Below, one piece after another: positions 33,262-42,971 of a stretch of 64,000 bases of DNA. The stretch is taken from the NCBI GenBank assembly GCA_036960605.1, contig JBALXI010000021.1:15147-79146 (forward strand), in the 5' to 3' direction. How positions within the stretch are numbered: the stretch's first letter is position 1; each line of letters starts with the position of its first letter. The notes under the pieces are model-generated. The model was not told the DNA's origin and made no database searches. It saw nothing but the letters and a program-made list of their open reading frames with translations. The DNA comes from Oleispira sp036960605. GTDB taxonomy: Bacteria; Pseudomonadota; Gammaproteobacteria; Pseudomonadales; Oceanobacteraceae. The position numbers were made by a program, and so were the translations under genes.

Positions 33262-35730
33262 ATGAGCACAAGCAGCCAACAAGGCTTTTTATTAACCAGC
33301 CGCTGGTTTGAAGGAGCGCAGAGCAGTGAACTTGAATTCTGGTTTGCCAGTTCTGCGGGACCCTTGTGTCTGCGTATTGAGCAACCGTCTGTTTGTTTTG
33401 TGCCAGTGGCAGACCAAGATAAAGCTCAGCGTTTGGCTCGCGGCGAAGGTATTTCAGTCACCATCCGCGAAGTATCGCTAAAAGCCTTCAATCAACAGTC
33501 GTTGGTGGCCTGTTACCTGCGTCAAGAAGACATCTATCGTTTTAACTATCTATTAAGTGACTGGGATATTCCGGTATGGGAGTATGACTTACGCCCAACA
33601 GATCGCTATTTGATGGAGCGCTTCATTCGCGGTGGCGCTGAAATTCATGGCCTTTGGCAGCAGAAAGAAGGTTATTTACTCTGCCAGCAGGGTAAGGCGA
33701 AACCCAGTATCGATGCGGTGACGACAACAGCACTGACGGTGCTTTCAGTTGATATCGAAACGACGTTTCCGAAAGAAGGAAAAAGAGACCAGTTATACTC
33801 AATTGCTTGCCATGGTGAGGTGATGATTAATGGCGCATTAGAAATAGTTAGCTATATCTGGATGGTTGGCCCCGCTGATTTGGACGCCTCAGTAGCCGAG
33901 CATTGCCTCTATTTGGAAGACGAAGTTTCTCTATTAGAAACCTTCTTTAACGAAATGCAGCGCCTAGATCCTGACATTATTATTGGTTGGAACTTCATCC
34001 AATTTGATATGGATTTTATCCAGCGCAAATGTGATGAGCTTGATGTGCCTTTTATTTTAGGACGTAACCAGCAAGAAGTGAGTTGGCGTCATGATCAGAA
34101 CAAAGCCAATCGAAGTTATGTTCATGTACCCGGTCGCTGCATTATCGACGGCATTGAAATGCTGCGCCAAGCTGAATATAAATTTGAAAGTTTTGCGCTC
34201 GATAACGTTGCTGCAGAATTATTAGGGCGACGTAAGCTGATCACGGGTGAGGCTAAAATTTATGAATCGTATGACCATGAAATTGAATATCTATTTGATA
34301 ATGATAAACCCGCGTTAGCCGCTTACAACTTAGAAGATTGCATTTTAGTATGGGATATCTTTCAGTATACCGAGTTAATGGATTTTGCCATTCAGCGTAG
34401 CAGCTTAACCGGGCTGTTATTAGACCGAATGGGGGGCTCTGTGGCAGGCTTTGAAAATCTTTATTTACCGTTATTACATCGTAATGGCTATGTCGCCCCA
34501 AATTATGGCGAAGGTTTTAGTGACATAAAAAGCCCAGGTGGCTTTGTGATGGACTCACGCCCAGGCTTGTATGACAGTATTTTAGTACTGGATTTTAAAA
34601 GTCTTTATCCTTCGATTATGCGCACCTTTAAAATAGACCCGATGGGGCTGATTGAAGGGCTGAAAAGAGAAGAGGGGATTTCTGAAGAAAAAAGCATTGA
34701 TGGTTTTAATGGCGGATTTTTCGATCGTGAGAAACATTGCCTGCCAGGTCTAGTGACCATGTTGGGCGAACAACGTGACCAAGCGAAGAAAGAAAAAAAC
34801 CACCATCTTGCGCAAGCTATAAAAATCATCATGAGTTCCTTTTATGGTGTTCTTGGCAGTGACGGTTGTCGCTTTTTTGATATGCGTTTATCCAGCTCTA
34901 TTACTGAAAGAAGTCATGAGATTATTCAACGCTCAGCGCAATGGATTAAGACCCAAGGCTATGACGTTATTTATGGTGATACCGACTCTGTATTTGTTTG
35001 GCTTAAAGAAAAGAAAACACAGCAACAAGCGAATGTGATTGGGCAGCAATTAAGTTCTGACTTAAACCGCTGGTGGACGGGCACGATTCAGCAAGAGCAT
35101 CAGCTCGACAGTAAGCTTGAGATTGAATACGAGACCCACTATCAGCGTTTTTTTATGCCGTCGATTCGCGGTGCAGAAACGGGCAGCAAGAAACGCTATG
35201 CCGGAACCGTACATAAACTCTTAGATTCAGGTGAAGAAGAAATTGAAACAATCTTCAAAGGCCTAGAAGCGGTTCGCAGTGACTGGACGCCGCTCGCACG
35301 CCAGTTTCAACAACAACTGTTTGAACGCATTTTTTCCGAGCAATCTTTTACCGAGTGGATGAAAACGGAAGTCGCTGATTTAATGGTGGGGAATCGAAAT
35401 CAGCAGCTGATTTACCGTAAAAGGCTGCGCCAGCCACTGAGTGAATATCAGCGCAACATTCCCCCGCATGCCAAAGCTGCTGCGGTATTAGAGCTCTGGC
35501 GACAGCAACAAGGTTTGCCCCCGCTGTATCAAAACAGTGGTGGCTGGATTCAGTATTTGATAACGACCAATGGTCCGCAGCCGCTAGCGGTATTTGAAAA
35601 AACGGCGTCTTTGCAGATCGATTATCAGCACTATTTAGAAAAGCAGCTGGCGCCGGTGTGTGATGGCTTGCTCGCACTTTATGATACGAGCTTTGCAGAA
35701 ATTTGTGGCCAGCAGATGAGTTTGTTTTAG
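33262..35730 (+). CDS. polB: DNA polymerase II (family B)
   Basis: 822 residues, slightly longer than E. coli Pol II. The 3'-5' exonuclease motif SVDIETTFP is near residue 164, NFIQFDMDFIQRKCDEL is exo II-like and YNLEDCILVWDIF is exo III-like. The polymerase motifs are LDFKSLYPSIMRTF (A), KIIMSSFYGVLGSDGCRFFD (B) and YGDTDSVFVWL (C, near 571), all with catalytic aspartates intact. It performs error-prone or restart synthesis at damaged DNA in relatives, where it is SOS-regulated; I see no clear LexA box (CTG-N10-CAG) in the upstream gap. It is divergent from the pentapeptide gene. Confidence 0.96.
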   Translation: MSTSSQQGFLLTSRWFEGAQSSELEFWFASSAGPLCLRIEQPSVCFVPVADQDKAQRLARGEGISVTIREVSLKAFNQQSLVACYLRQEDIYRFNYLLSDWDIPVWEYDLRPTDRYLMERFIRGGAEIHGLWQQKEGYLLCQQGKAKPSIDAVTTTALTVLSVDIETTFPKEGKRDQLYSIACHGEVMINGALEIVSYIWMVGPADLDASVAEHCLYLEDEVSLLETFFNEMQRLDPDIIIGWNFIQFDMDFIQRKCDELDVPFILGRNQQEVSWRHDQNKANRSYVHVPGRCIIDGIEMLRQAEYKFESFALDNVAAELLGRRKLITGEAKIYESYDHEIEYLFDNDKPALAAYNLEDCILVWDIFQYTELMDFAIQRSSLTGLLLDRMGGSVAGFENLYLPLLHRNGYVAPNYGEGFSDIKSPGGFVMDSRPGLYDSILVLDFKSLYPSIMRTFKIDPMGLIEGLKREEGISEEKSIDGFNGGFFDREKHCLPGLVTMLGEQRDQAKKEKNHHLAQAIKIIMSSFYGVLGSDGCRFFDMRLSSSITERSHEIIQRSAQWIKTQGYDVIYGDTDSVFVWLKEKKTQQQANVIGQQLSSDLNRWWTGTIQQEHQLDSKLEIEYETHYQRFFMPSIRGAETGSKKRYAGTVHKLLDSGEEEIETIFKGLEAVRSDWTPLARQFQQQLFERIFSEQSFTEWMKTEVADLMVGNRNQQLIYRKRLRQPLSEYQRNIPPHAKAAAVLELWRQQQGLPPLYQNSGGWIQYLITTNGPQPLAVFEKTASLQIDYQHYLEKQLAPVCDGLLALYDTSFAEICGQQMSLF

Positions 35731-35804
35731 TCGCTTTAAATAATTAAGAAACGCTAATGAACACTTTTTATGATTACGCATTGTTTAATTTTTTTAATTG
35801 AAAG

Positions 35805-36932
35805 CTAATCACCATCATTAAAATTCAATCCTAGAGCAATATTTAAAGCTTCAGGTATTTCACGCTTTAAATTTCCGTCTAAGACTTTTGCTGTGGAAAT
35901 AATGTCGGCAGTATTTTCATTAGTAATGCTATCTTCAAAAGCGATAATGTTTTCTTTCACAAACTCTACATCGGGTTTATAGCCATTACTCATAAGTTGA
36001 TAAAGGCTTAGCGTCGTTGTATCTGTTCCAGATAACACCTCACGGGTAATGATTGCAGATTGTGATAGCGCAGGCCAAAGAGCGTTTGATATCTGAGCGC
36101 TATTGAGGGTGACATTGCGTTTGCCTAAATAATCATAATACTCTTGCATCGATACTATTATACGAGTGAACGCTGGTGTTCCAGTACCGTCTGGGTCACC
36201 TATACCAGTAAAAGATGATTCTAACTGTTTATTGACTAGTAAATCACGGTAGCTTTTTCCTGAATCCCGGTAATTTATTTTCCAGCCAGTTTGAGCTAGT
36301 TCAATTCGACGTAATAACTCTACTGACTGGCCTTGCAAAATATCGCACTTCAAACTTTGGTTCATATACTCTGCAAGAATCGCATTATTATTTTGATCTT
36401 GATCGTCAGATCTTTCAAAAGAAAGTAGCTCTAATGCCAGTAGGCCAGTGATAGTGAAGTTTTTAGAACTAAAATAAGTCGCATTGAGATCCTCTGTTGT
36501 TAACGCCATCATCGCAGTGATGTCGGTGCGAATGGATGTTTTATAATCGTTGCCACGATCACGATGAGAATCAATGTATGAAACAGCAGATTCTGATAGG
36601 GCATCAGTGGTCTCTAAAGGACCCAATGTAAAGGGTAATAATCTATACCAAGCTTGATTGGTTGCCTTCCATTGATCTTGTAATAATAAAAGGTTGTCGG
36701 CATTTCTGGAATCGCAAAACTGGATTGCTAGAGAATTTAATTTTTCGCTTTTGACCAGCATATTATCCATAGTAGGGATAATAGTATGGTCAATTACCTG
36801 CTCAATCGCTCGGTCTAATTCGGTATAACCACCACTAACTTTTGAATCAGTATCGCTGTAGCAGGCTGTCAGCAATAGCGAGACAGCAAAAAATCCAAAT
36901 TTAGGTAACTGTGAAAGTTTCGTTTGTAACAT
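35805..36932 (-). CDS. Imelysin-family lipoprotein (short type)
   Basis: A 375-residue envelope lipoprotein (LLLTACYS lipobox) of the imelysin/EfeO-like helical fold, associated with iron handling. The position of the GxHxxE motif reads GLLALE, so the histidine is replaced by Leu, unlike the other imelysin here. The arrangement with a downstream second helical repeat is typical (WRLLPFTLGP-like W..LLPF segment, then RRIELAQTGWK). It is last in a three-gene set with DUF1513 and DUF1111 genes (14 and 1 bp gaps). A role in periplasmic iron uptake or storage is likely; peptidase activity (M75) is doubtful. Confidence 0.85.
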   Translation of the reverse strand: MLQTKLSQLPKFGFFAVSLLLTACYSDTDSKVSGGYTELDRAIEQVIDHTIIPTMDNMLVKSEKLNSLAIQFCDSRNADNLLLLQDQWKATNQAWYRLLPFTLGPLETTDALSESAVSYIDSHRDRGNDYKTSIRTDITAMMALTTEDLNATYFSSKNFTITGLLALELLSFERSDDQDQNNNAILAEYMNQSLKCDILQGQSVELLRRIELAQTGWKINYRDSGKSYRDLLVNKQLESSFTGIGDPDGTGTPAFTRIIVSMQEYYDYLGKRNVTLNSAQISNALWPALSQSAIITREVLSGTDTTTLSLYQLMSNGYKPDVEFVKENIIAFEDSITNENTADIISTAKVLDGNLKREIPEALNIALGLNFNDGD

Positions 36933-36947
36933 AATATCTCAATAAAA

Positions 36948-38120
36948 TTAGCTAGGTATCGATACTGATAGCATGTGATTATCCCAATTTTTAGTCGGAA
37001 AATTTAATCGTTTTCTAATATTTTCTTCTAATTTGTATGCGTTTATTTGGCGGATTTTGCCTGCCGAATTTGATAATACAAAATGTTTATTATCCTGGCT
37101 GATGGCTAAGCCGCAAACGTCATGGAAACCATGGTAGCCTTGTAGCTTCAAATTATCTAAATGCCAAAACATTGCTAGGTTGCCTTTAGGGCTAGTAAAC
37201 GCAACAGTACGGCTAGGGTTGTGAACCTTTACACTTCCCATATAGTCATTTAACTTAACCAATAATGCTTCTGGTGCCTGCAACAATTTAATCTCTTGCC
37301 CCTGCTTATGAATAGCCGCGAGTGGTCTAAGTTCTTCATTGCTCATCGCTTTACGCTGTACTTGCAGCGCTACAGCAACGGTACCATCTTCAGCGACATC
37401 TAAATGACGAATACTGGCTTTCGTTTCGGGTACTTGATGTTCACTTATTAACTCTCCTGAGCGAGTATCTACATAGCTTAATGTCGATCGCATCGTCGAG
37501 TAATTTAAAACTTTCCGGCCTGAATCAGGGTGAGTTAATAAGCCGCCGTTGGCAATAACTAGGGTCGTTTTATCGGGCATCAATGCCATTTCATGGGGAC
37601 CGATTCCATAACTTTCGAACTCCCCAATTTGCATTAACGTTTCGCCATCACGAATGGTTATTTTACCCAGCCCTGTACTCGTTTCGGATTCTACGCAGTA
37701 CAGAAACTTGCCATCTGCGCTGAAACAACCATGGCCTTGCATGTTCCTATCGGGTGCACTATTAAATACAGCATCTTGCTCCCCTGTCAGCGTATTAATA
37801 CGAATACCTTGCAGGCCAGGTCGGCGAGAAAACATAATGACTTGTTCAGGCTTCATTGGATTTTGACATAAGCCATGCCCCCTAAATCCCGTTAATACTT
37901 GCTTGCTGATTGCTTCTTTAGGTTCAATCCAGCCAAGACCGTAGTGTTCACTATTACGACCTTGAGCGGATAAAAAACGTTCTCGATTATTAGACGAATT
38001 ATTGAAACCTAACCAGCTTAAATCGAACGCGCTATGGCTCAACAGAGGAACGGATGCACCTAAGCTGAGTAAGCCTTGAGAAAATAATCGTCTAGATAAT
38101 ATTTGTTTGTTCGGTTTCAT
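36948..38120 (-). CDS. DUF1513 family protein, Tat-exported beta-propeller-like
   Basis: A 390-residue protein with a twin-arginine signal (LSRRLFSQGLLSLGAS), then a likely seven-bladed beta-propeller body with GHGLCQNP, MQGHGCFSADGKFLYCVES and GIGPHEMALMPD. DUF1513 proteins regularly stand beside imelysin and DUF1111 genes in Fur-linked clusters. The function is not established. Its start lies 1 bp after the upstream di-heme gene stop, so translation is coupled. Export by Tat suggests a folded or cofactor-bearing protein. Confidence 0.9.
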   Translation of the reverse strand: MKPNKQILSRRLFSQGLLSLGASVPLLSHSAFDLSWLGFNNSSNNRERFLSAQGRNSEHYGLGWIEPKEAISKQVLTGFRGHGLCQNPMKPEQVIMFSRRPGLQGIRINTLTGEQDAVFNSAPDRNMQGHGCFSADGKFLYCVESETSTGLGKITIRDGETLMQIGEFESYGIGPHEMALMPDKTTLVIANGGLLTHPDSGRKVLNYSTMRSTLSYVDTRSGELISEHQVPETKASIRHLDVAEDGTVAVALQVQRKAMSNEELRPLAAIHKQGQEIKLLQAPEALLVKLNDYMGSVKVHNPSRTVAFTSPKGNLAMFWHLDNLKLQGYHGFHDVCGLAISQDNKHFVLSNSAGKIRQINAYKLEENIRKRLNFPTKNWDNHMLSVSIPS

Positions 38121-38121
38121 T

Positions 38122-39633
38122 TTATAACGAGTTCACAAACTTAATCAGCGCGGTACGCTCTGATTTTTTTAATTGAATAAAGCGTGCTTTGGCTGTGTTT
38201 GCTTCACCGCCGTGCCATAGAACAGCTTCCTCAACGGAACGTGCACGTCCATCGTGTAATAAAGTATTACTACCATTAACTTGCTGTAATAGGCCCACTC
38301 CCCATAAGGGTGCTGTCCGCCACTCATAACCTGATGCTAAAAAGTCAGGGCGTCCATCTGCAAGTTCAGGTCCCATGTCATGTAGTAATAAATCAGTGTA
38401 AGGCCAAATGATTTGTTCTGACAAGTGGGGTGCAACATCACTTTTTTGTGTAATGAAACGAGGAACATGACATTGATTGCATCCTACTTGATAAAATAAT
38501 GTGCGGCCTTGCATAACGTGTTTGTTCTGGCTATTTCGACGAATAACAGGAGCCAAATCACGGTTGAAGTTACTGGTTAAAGTGAGTAGTGAATCAGATA
38601 ACTCTACGTTGCCATGCCTTTTAGTATTACCATTTCTAATAGCTAAGCAACTAGGCTGATTGTTTGTGCAGGGTTGATCTGGGAATAGAGGGTTACTGAT
38701 GCCTAAGTCATTTTTGAACGCGCCAGCGACAATCATTTTTAGTGTAGGCTTATTTGCTTTAAGTCCAAAGCGGCCAGCCACGGTTGCTTGCTTTTCAACA
38801 TCCCAAACTTGATTTAAGCGGCCAGAAATTCCATCACTATTGGCATCATCCTCATCGCTTATTATTTGTAGGTCTTGTTCAGCAATTAATTCTAACAATC
38901 CCATTCCATGGATAGCGGGAGCGACGCGAATACTGAAAAGAGTATCGTCGCCTAATGGGCCGTAGCCTAAATTGGTAAATTCTAATCGAGGTTTACGTAA
39001 TTCAACCTGTTGTTGATCGGGATAAGTAAAAATTTGCTTATCCCAATGAACATAGATGTAAGCTTCTGGGGCGACATCGTGCTGTAACGCACCAGGCTTT
39101 TGTGAATGACGTAATTGATGAGCCAAAGAGACGGATTGCCCTTGCATTTGGTCGCCATAAACTGGATGTGGGATTACCCCATCTGTTGTCAATTTATTGT
39201 GATCATTTCCCGGTTTACTTAAGCGTACTAGGGTACTGCTCAGTGCAAGTTTATTGTCTATCGGAATAGACCCTTTGCCTCCCTTAACATGGCAAGATAA
39301 ACAAGTACGAGCATTATAAATAGGACCCAAACCATCGCGGGCATCGGTAATTGTAGGTGCTTTTACCCATGGCTGATTGGCTAAGGCTTTGCCTGCATGA
39401 AAATTAGGTTTTAGTGCTGTATCTAAGTTAGCAGAAGGTCGCTGAAAACTTGGGAAAGGCATGTCTGAAACACTGGTTTCACCACCAGGTTTACTTTCTG
39501 TAGAGTTAAATGCTGGAGCGGACAATTTAGTATAATCGGTTAGAATAAGATCGATTTTTGATAAAGAATGTGTACTTTGTTCACAAGCGGTCAGGCAAGT
39601 TAAAGCGCTGATGATTAATAAAAAGACTCTCAT
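38122..39633 (-). CDS. Di-heme oxidoreductase-like lipoprotein (DUF1111)
   Basis: A 503-residue envelope protein, lipobox LTCLTAC. It has two c-type haem sites: CLSCH (residues 111-115) and CNQCH (about 383-387). The body carries the DUF1111 signatures LLELIAEQDLQIIS, SGRLNQVWD and RTAPLWGVGLL...LHDGRARSVEEAV. The family is related to MauG and cytochrome c peroxidase and is often called thiol oxidoreductase, without firm proof. It is first of the three-gene minus-strand set. Its promoter should lie in the gap to the upstream imelysin gene, which ends with a terminator. Confidence 0.9.
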   Translation of the reverse strand: MRVFLLIISALTCLTACEQSTHSLSKIDLILTDYTKLSAPAFNSTESKPGGETSVSDMPFPSFQRPSANLDTALKPNFHAGKALANQPWVKAPTITDARDGLGPIYNARTCLSCHVKGGKGSIPIDNKLALSSTLVRLSKPGNDHNKLTTDGVIPHPVYGDQMQGQSVSLAHQLRHSQKPGALQHDVAPEAYIYVHWDKQIFTYPDQQQVELRKPRLEFTNLGYGPLGDDTLFSIRVAPAIHGMGLLELIAEQDLQIISDEDDANSDGISGRLNQVWDVEKQATVAGRFGLKANKPTLKMIVAGAFKNDLGISNPLFPDQPCTNNQPSCLAIRNGNTKRHGNVELSDSLLTLTSNFNRDLAPVIRRNSQNKHVMQGRTLFYQVGCNQCHVPRFITQKSDVAPHLSEQIIWPYTDLLLHDMGPELADGRPDFLASGYEWRTAPLWGVGLLQQVNGSNTLLHDGRARSVEEAVLWHGGEANTAKARFIQLKKSERTALIKFVNSL

Positions 39634-39690
39634 TTAGTACCTACTGCTTTCACTAAAGAGTGGATTGAAAATTATTTGCGTTAAGATAGC

Positions 39691-39717
39691 AGAAAGCCGA
39701 GCAGAGCTCGGCTTTCT
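39691..39717 (-). terminator. Intrinsic hairpin after the long imelysin gene
   Basis: AGAAAGCCGAGC and GCTCGGCTTTCT form a perfect 12-bp stem with a 3-nt loop. It lies between the long imelysin gene and the di-heme gene, both on the minus strand, so it partly insulates the two. Confidence 0.75.
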
Positions 39718-39749
39718 GGATCAATAAAAATGTATTTTATTGAAAATCC

Positions 39750-41180
39750 TTATCCAGGACATACTTCAGTTGGATTTTGAGTATTACAACCAGAAGCATC
39801 CTCTTCTACAACGGTACCTAGCTTAAGTTTAGTCGCAATTGTTTGAATGACAGTCGCTTGGGCATTCAACGCTTTAATTGTGATAGATACAGGGTTTGTT
39901 GCAACGTTCTCATCCGTTTTATTGACTGCCATAATCAATACGTCAAACGGCTGTCCGTCACGAGCTTTAGCATCAATAGCCTTATAGCCTGCTTCCGTTG
40001 TTGCTAATGCAGCGGCTAATGTTGATGAGTCAGTTGTTAACTCAAGGCTTGCTAGATAGTCATTGAAACCATAGCCAGATACTTTAGTTCCAGCATCATC
40101 AGTACCATTTAACGTACTGTCATAACCACCATAAGTACCGGTGAAGCTATTTGAGACACCTTCAGCATTCAGCCAGATATCACGGTGTGTATTATCTGAG
40201 AAGCAAGAATGTTCATCTTCTTGTGAGTTAGAAGAGAAAGCAATTTGCATACGCTCACCGGCTAATTCACCTTCAGAAAGTGTACCCATGCCCGTTAGGA
40301 TTTGAGCTAGCTTTGCTTGGCCATCGGCTTCACTAGTAATCTTCGTAAAAGTATTACGATAAGTTGCACCAGGAGCCCATGCAGCTTGAACGGCTTCAAG
40401 GTCTTCAATTAATTTATCAACAACCACTTCAAGAAAAGCATGACGGCGAGCAGCTGGAGATTGTGCGTTCGCAACATCGGTTGTGAAATCAGCTAGTGGA
40501 CGTTGGCCACCCGCTGATGTTGAGTTAACGGCATTATTACGGTCAGTACCATCAGTCACTGATTGATTTGTAGTATTTAAATCTTGTCCCCATAGAATGA
40601 ATTCAATCGCATGGTAGCCAGAAATTACATCATGTTCGTCTTCTGCAGATAATGTGTTGCCTAAAAGATCAGCGTCAATTACAACATTCACATTACCAAT
40701 GATATTGTTTGCCTGAGCAGCTTGTGCTTGTGCAGCTGTGATTGCGCCGCCACCATTGATTCCTGCGTCATTAGCCGTAATACCAACCTGGTCATCACCA
40801 AAATCAGAAGCATTAGTTTCAACATAATCGATAAGCGCTTCACCTAGAGGCCAAGCGTTAAGGTCGCCTTCAACATCTAAAGAGTCAACTGGTGTATTAC
40901 GGAAGCGATAAACTTCAGTCTGGCCATAAGGCTCACGAGATACTAACCAAGCTGTTTTAGCTGCGGTTAGGGTAGCAACTGTTGGAGTTTCTTTTAACGC
41001 AGCGAGTGCAGCTTTTAATGTTTTAGCCGTAGTTACTGAGTCGCTATAAGCGGCATGTGCAATATCAGCGTTGGTATTTAATACACGCTGAATAGGGGAA
41101 GCTGATGACTTGTCATCGCCGCCACAAGCAATCAATAAAGATGCTGAAGTAATGCAGGCTGCAAGTTTAAGAAATTTCAT
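39750..41180 (-). CDS. Imelysin-family lipoprotein (long, IrpA type)
   Basis: A 476-residue lipoprotein (LLIACGG). It keeps the imelysin GxHxxE motif as GYHAIEFILWGQDL, together with REPYGQTEVYRFRNTPVD and RRHAFLEVVVDKLIEDLE, matching the iron-regulated IrpA-type proteins. The fold is a pair of four-helix bundles, and the protein is envelope-anchored. It is divergent from a di-heme peroxidase gene, with three Fur-like boxes between. It likely binds iron or hands it over in the periplasm; proteolysis is not supported by visible catalytic motifs other than GxHxxE. Confidence 0.9.
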   Translation of the reverse strand: MKFLKLAACITSASLLIACGGDDKSSASPIQRVLNTNADIAHAAYSDSVTTAKTLKAALAALKETPTVATLTAAKTAWLVSREPYGQTEVYRFRNTPVDSLDVEGDLNAWPLGEALIDYVETNASDFGDDQVGITANDAGINGGGAITAAQAQAAQANNIIGNVNVVIDADLLGNTLSAEDEHDVISGYHAIEFILWGQDLNTTNQSVTDGTDRNNAVNSTSAGGQRPLADFTTDVANAQSPAARRHAFLEVVVDKLIEDLEAVQAAWAPGATYRNTFTKITSEADGQAKLAQILTGMGTLSEGELAGERMQIAFSSNSQEDEHSCFSDNTHRDIWLNAEGVSNSFTGTYGGYDSTLNGTDDAGTKVSGYGFNDYLASLELTTDSSTLAAALATTEAGYKAIDAKARDGQPFDVLIMAVNKTDENVATNPVSITIKALNAQATVIQTIATKLKLGTVVEEDASGCNTQNPTEVCPG

Positions 41181-41268
41181 GTGCTAGATCCTATCTATTA
41201 TTTATATACGTACTTTTATTGAGTACAGTTCTGACTGGGTAATTAATGATCGACACGGTAATACAAAT

Positions 41269-41287
41269 GACAATGATTTGCAATAAC
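41269..41287. promoter_or_regulatory. Candidate Fur box 1
   Basis: GACAATGATTTGCAATAAC matches the 19-bp Fur consensus at 13 of 19 positions by eye. It lies in the 234-bp gap between the divergent imelysin and peroxidase genes. Confidence 0.5.
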
Positions 41288-41297
41288 ATAGGCTTAT

Positions 41298-41316
41298 GAT
41301 AAGTGATCTCATTGTC
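41298..41316. promoter_or_regulatory. Candidate Fur box 2
   Basis: GATAAGTGATCTCATTGTC matches the Fur consensus at 12 of 19 positions, with conserved outer arms. Confidence 0.5.
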
Positions 41317-41320
41317 CTAT

Positions 41321-41339
41321 GACAATAATTCTCATTACA
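41321..41339. promoter_or_regulatory. Candidate Fur box 3
   Basis: GACAATAATTCTCATTACA matches the Fur consensus at 13 of 19 positions. Three such sites within 70 bp suggest cooperative Fur control of both divergent genes. Confidence 0.55.
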
Positions 41340-41414
41340 TAACCTTAGTAAATATAGTACTATTCGCCCTACTTGATCGAGATTTGTAAGATAAAAAACC
41401 TGTAAAGGTTAACG

Positions 41415-42785
41415 GTGATAGGTATGCAAAAAGTAGTAATAGGATTGGTATTGTGTGGTGCCATATCAACTTTAATGACGGCTTGTGGTGGTGATTCATC
41501 CCATACGAAAACTGTGGATGAAGCGGTAGTAGTCGTACCGGAAGTTTGTAACGGCTTTACTGGCACAGGTGCTGTGCAAATTACTGATATTGAGAAGAAA
41601 GCATTATTAGGTAAAAAGTTATTTCATGACAAAAACTTATCAAAAGAGAGAACGCAATCTTGTGCCTCTTGCCATAATCCTGAGCAGGGCTTTATCGATG
41701 ATCGTCCTAATGATTCGAGTCTAGGGGGTATTGCTCCTGGAGGTTCATTAGGTGATGACACTCTTTCTATTGGCGATCGAAATTCCCCTACGGCAGCTTA
41801 TGCTGCTTTTAGTCCTCACTTTAAATGCGGTACTCGTGCTCGAGTCGCAAGTCAGAAAACCAGTGGCATTGAAGATTATGTAGGCTTTATCGGTGGTCAA
41901 TTTTGGGATGGACGTGAAGCGAACCTTAGCGGGCAAGCGGGTGGTCCACCGACAAATCCTGGTGAAATGAATATGCCCTCCAAAGCCGCGGTGGTTGAGC
42001 GTTTAAAAGAAAATGCGGCATATGTGACATCATTTGAAAGTTTATACACTGCGGATATTTTTGATGATGTTGATGCTGCTTATGCAGCGATGGCAGAAAG
42101 TATTGCTGCGTTTGAAACCACCGCGAGTGAAGAATTTTATCCGTTTGATTCTAAATATGATCGATCACTATTAGTCGACACTGAGCTAGATTATTTTGAT
42201 TATGGAACGATATCTCTTGCTGCAACAGGCAAGACGCGCTTCTTTTCATCTGATTTAACCTGCGCGGCATGCCACCAGTTACGTGCTATTGGTGATAAAG
42301 GGGAGATATTCTCAAGTTTCGAATTCCATAATATTGGTGTACCAGAAAACAAAGCGCTGCGTATTCATAGTAAAGCTACGACTTTAGATAACGGTTTGTT
42401 AAATAATCCGAACGTCACTCATGAAAGTGAAAAAGGTAAATTCAAGGTACCAACGTTACGTAACATTGCGGTGACAGCACCCTATATGCACAACGGTATT
42501 TTTAACGAATTAGAAACCGTGATTCATTTTTATCAGCACGTAAAAGAAAAAGCGCTGAATATAAAAACGGGCGCAACTATTGAATTGGTCGATAATCCTG
42601 AAACAATTTTGCCTTGGGGAGATGCTGAAATTAATGAAAATATCGAGCATGACTTACTGGGTGGTAACGATATCAATCTAGATGAAGATGAAGTTAAAGA
42701 GATAGTCTGCTTCTTGATGTCATTAACTGATAAACGCTATGAGCATTTATTGGATCAAGACAAAGCTAGATCGTGTGGTTTGTGA
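41415..42785 (+). CDS. Di-heme cytochrome c peroxidase / MauG-family lipoprotein
   Basis: A 456-residue envelope protein with a lipoprotein-like signal (LMTACGG). Two haem c motifs are present: CASCH (83-87) and CAACH (about 283-287). PYMHNGIFNELETVIHFY is the C-terminal signature of the CCP/MauG family. It either reduces peroxide with electrons from a c cytochrome or oxidises a protein substrate. GTG 41415 follows AAGG at good distance; ATG 41424 is the alternative. Divergent from an imelysin gene and preceding a FecA-like receptor, it belongs to an iron-linked set. Confidence 0.9.
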   Translation: MIGMQKVVIGLVLCGAISTLMTACGGDSSHTKTVDEAVVVVPEVCNGFTGTGAVQITDIEKKALLGKKLFHDKNLSKERTQSCASCHNPEQGFIDDRPNDSSLGGIAPGGSLGDDTLSIGDRNSPTAAYAAFSPHFKCGTRARVASQKTSGIEDYVGFIGGQFWDGREANLSGQAGGPPTNPGEMNMPSKAAVVERLKENAAYVTSFESLYTADIFDDVDAAYAAMAESIAAFETTASEEFYPFDSKYDRSLLVDTELDYFDYGTISLAATGKTRFFSSDLTCAACHQLRAIGDKGEIFSSFEFHNIGVPENKALRIHSKATTLDNGLLNNPNVTHESEKGKFKVPTLRNIAVTAPYMHNGIFNELETVIHFYQHVKEKALNIKTGATIELVDNPETILPWGDAEINENIEHDLLGGNDINLDEDEVKEIVCFLMSLTDKRYEHLLDQDKARSCGL

Positions 42786-42794
42786 TAACTCTCT

Positions 42795-42826
42795 GAGTAA
42801 GTAGTTTAAGAATCAGCTACTTACTC
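42795..42826 (+). terminator. Hairpin after the peroxidase gene
   Basis: GAGTAAGTAG and CTACTTACTC form a perfect 10-bp stem around a 12-nt loop. The T-rich tail is weak. Confidence 0.55.
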
Positions 42827-42910
42827 ACTTCTAACGTTTTAAAGCTGTGCTGCAATGGCTTTAAAATCCATCGCCATGAAATAAGAATGTATGGAATAAC
42901 AGTAAGTTAT

Positions 42911-42930
42911 TAAAAATCATTCTCATTCGT
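42911..42930. promoter_or_regulatory. Candidate Fur box before the TonB receptor
   Basis: AATCATTCTCATTCG, the ATTCTCATT-type half-site array typical of Fur boxes, ends 41 bp before the receptor start codon. The match is by eye. Confidence 0.5.
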
Positions 42931-42971
42931 GTTTAAATACTCGCCTTATTATTCTTTTGCTGGAGCCTGCT

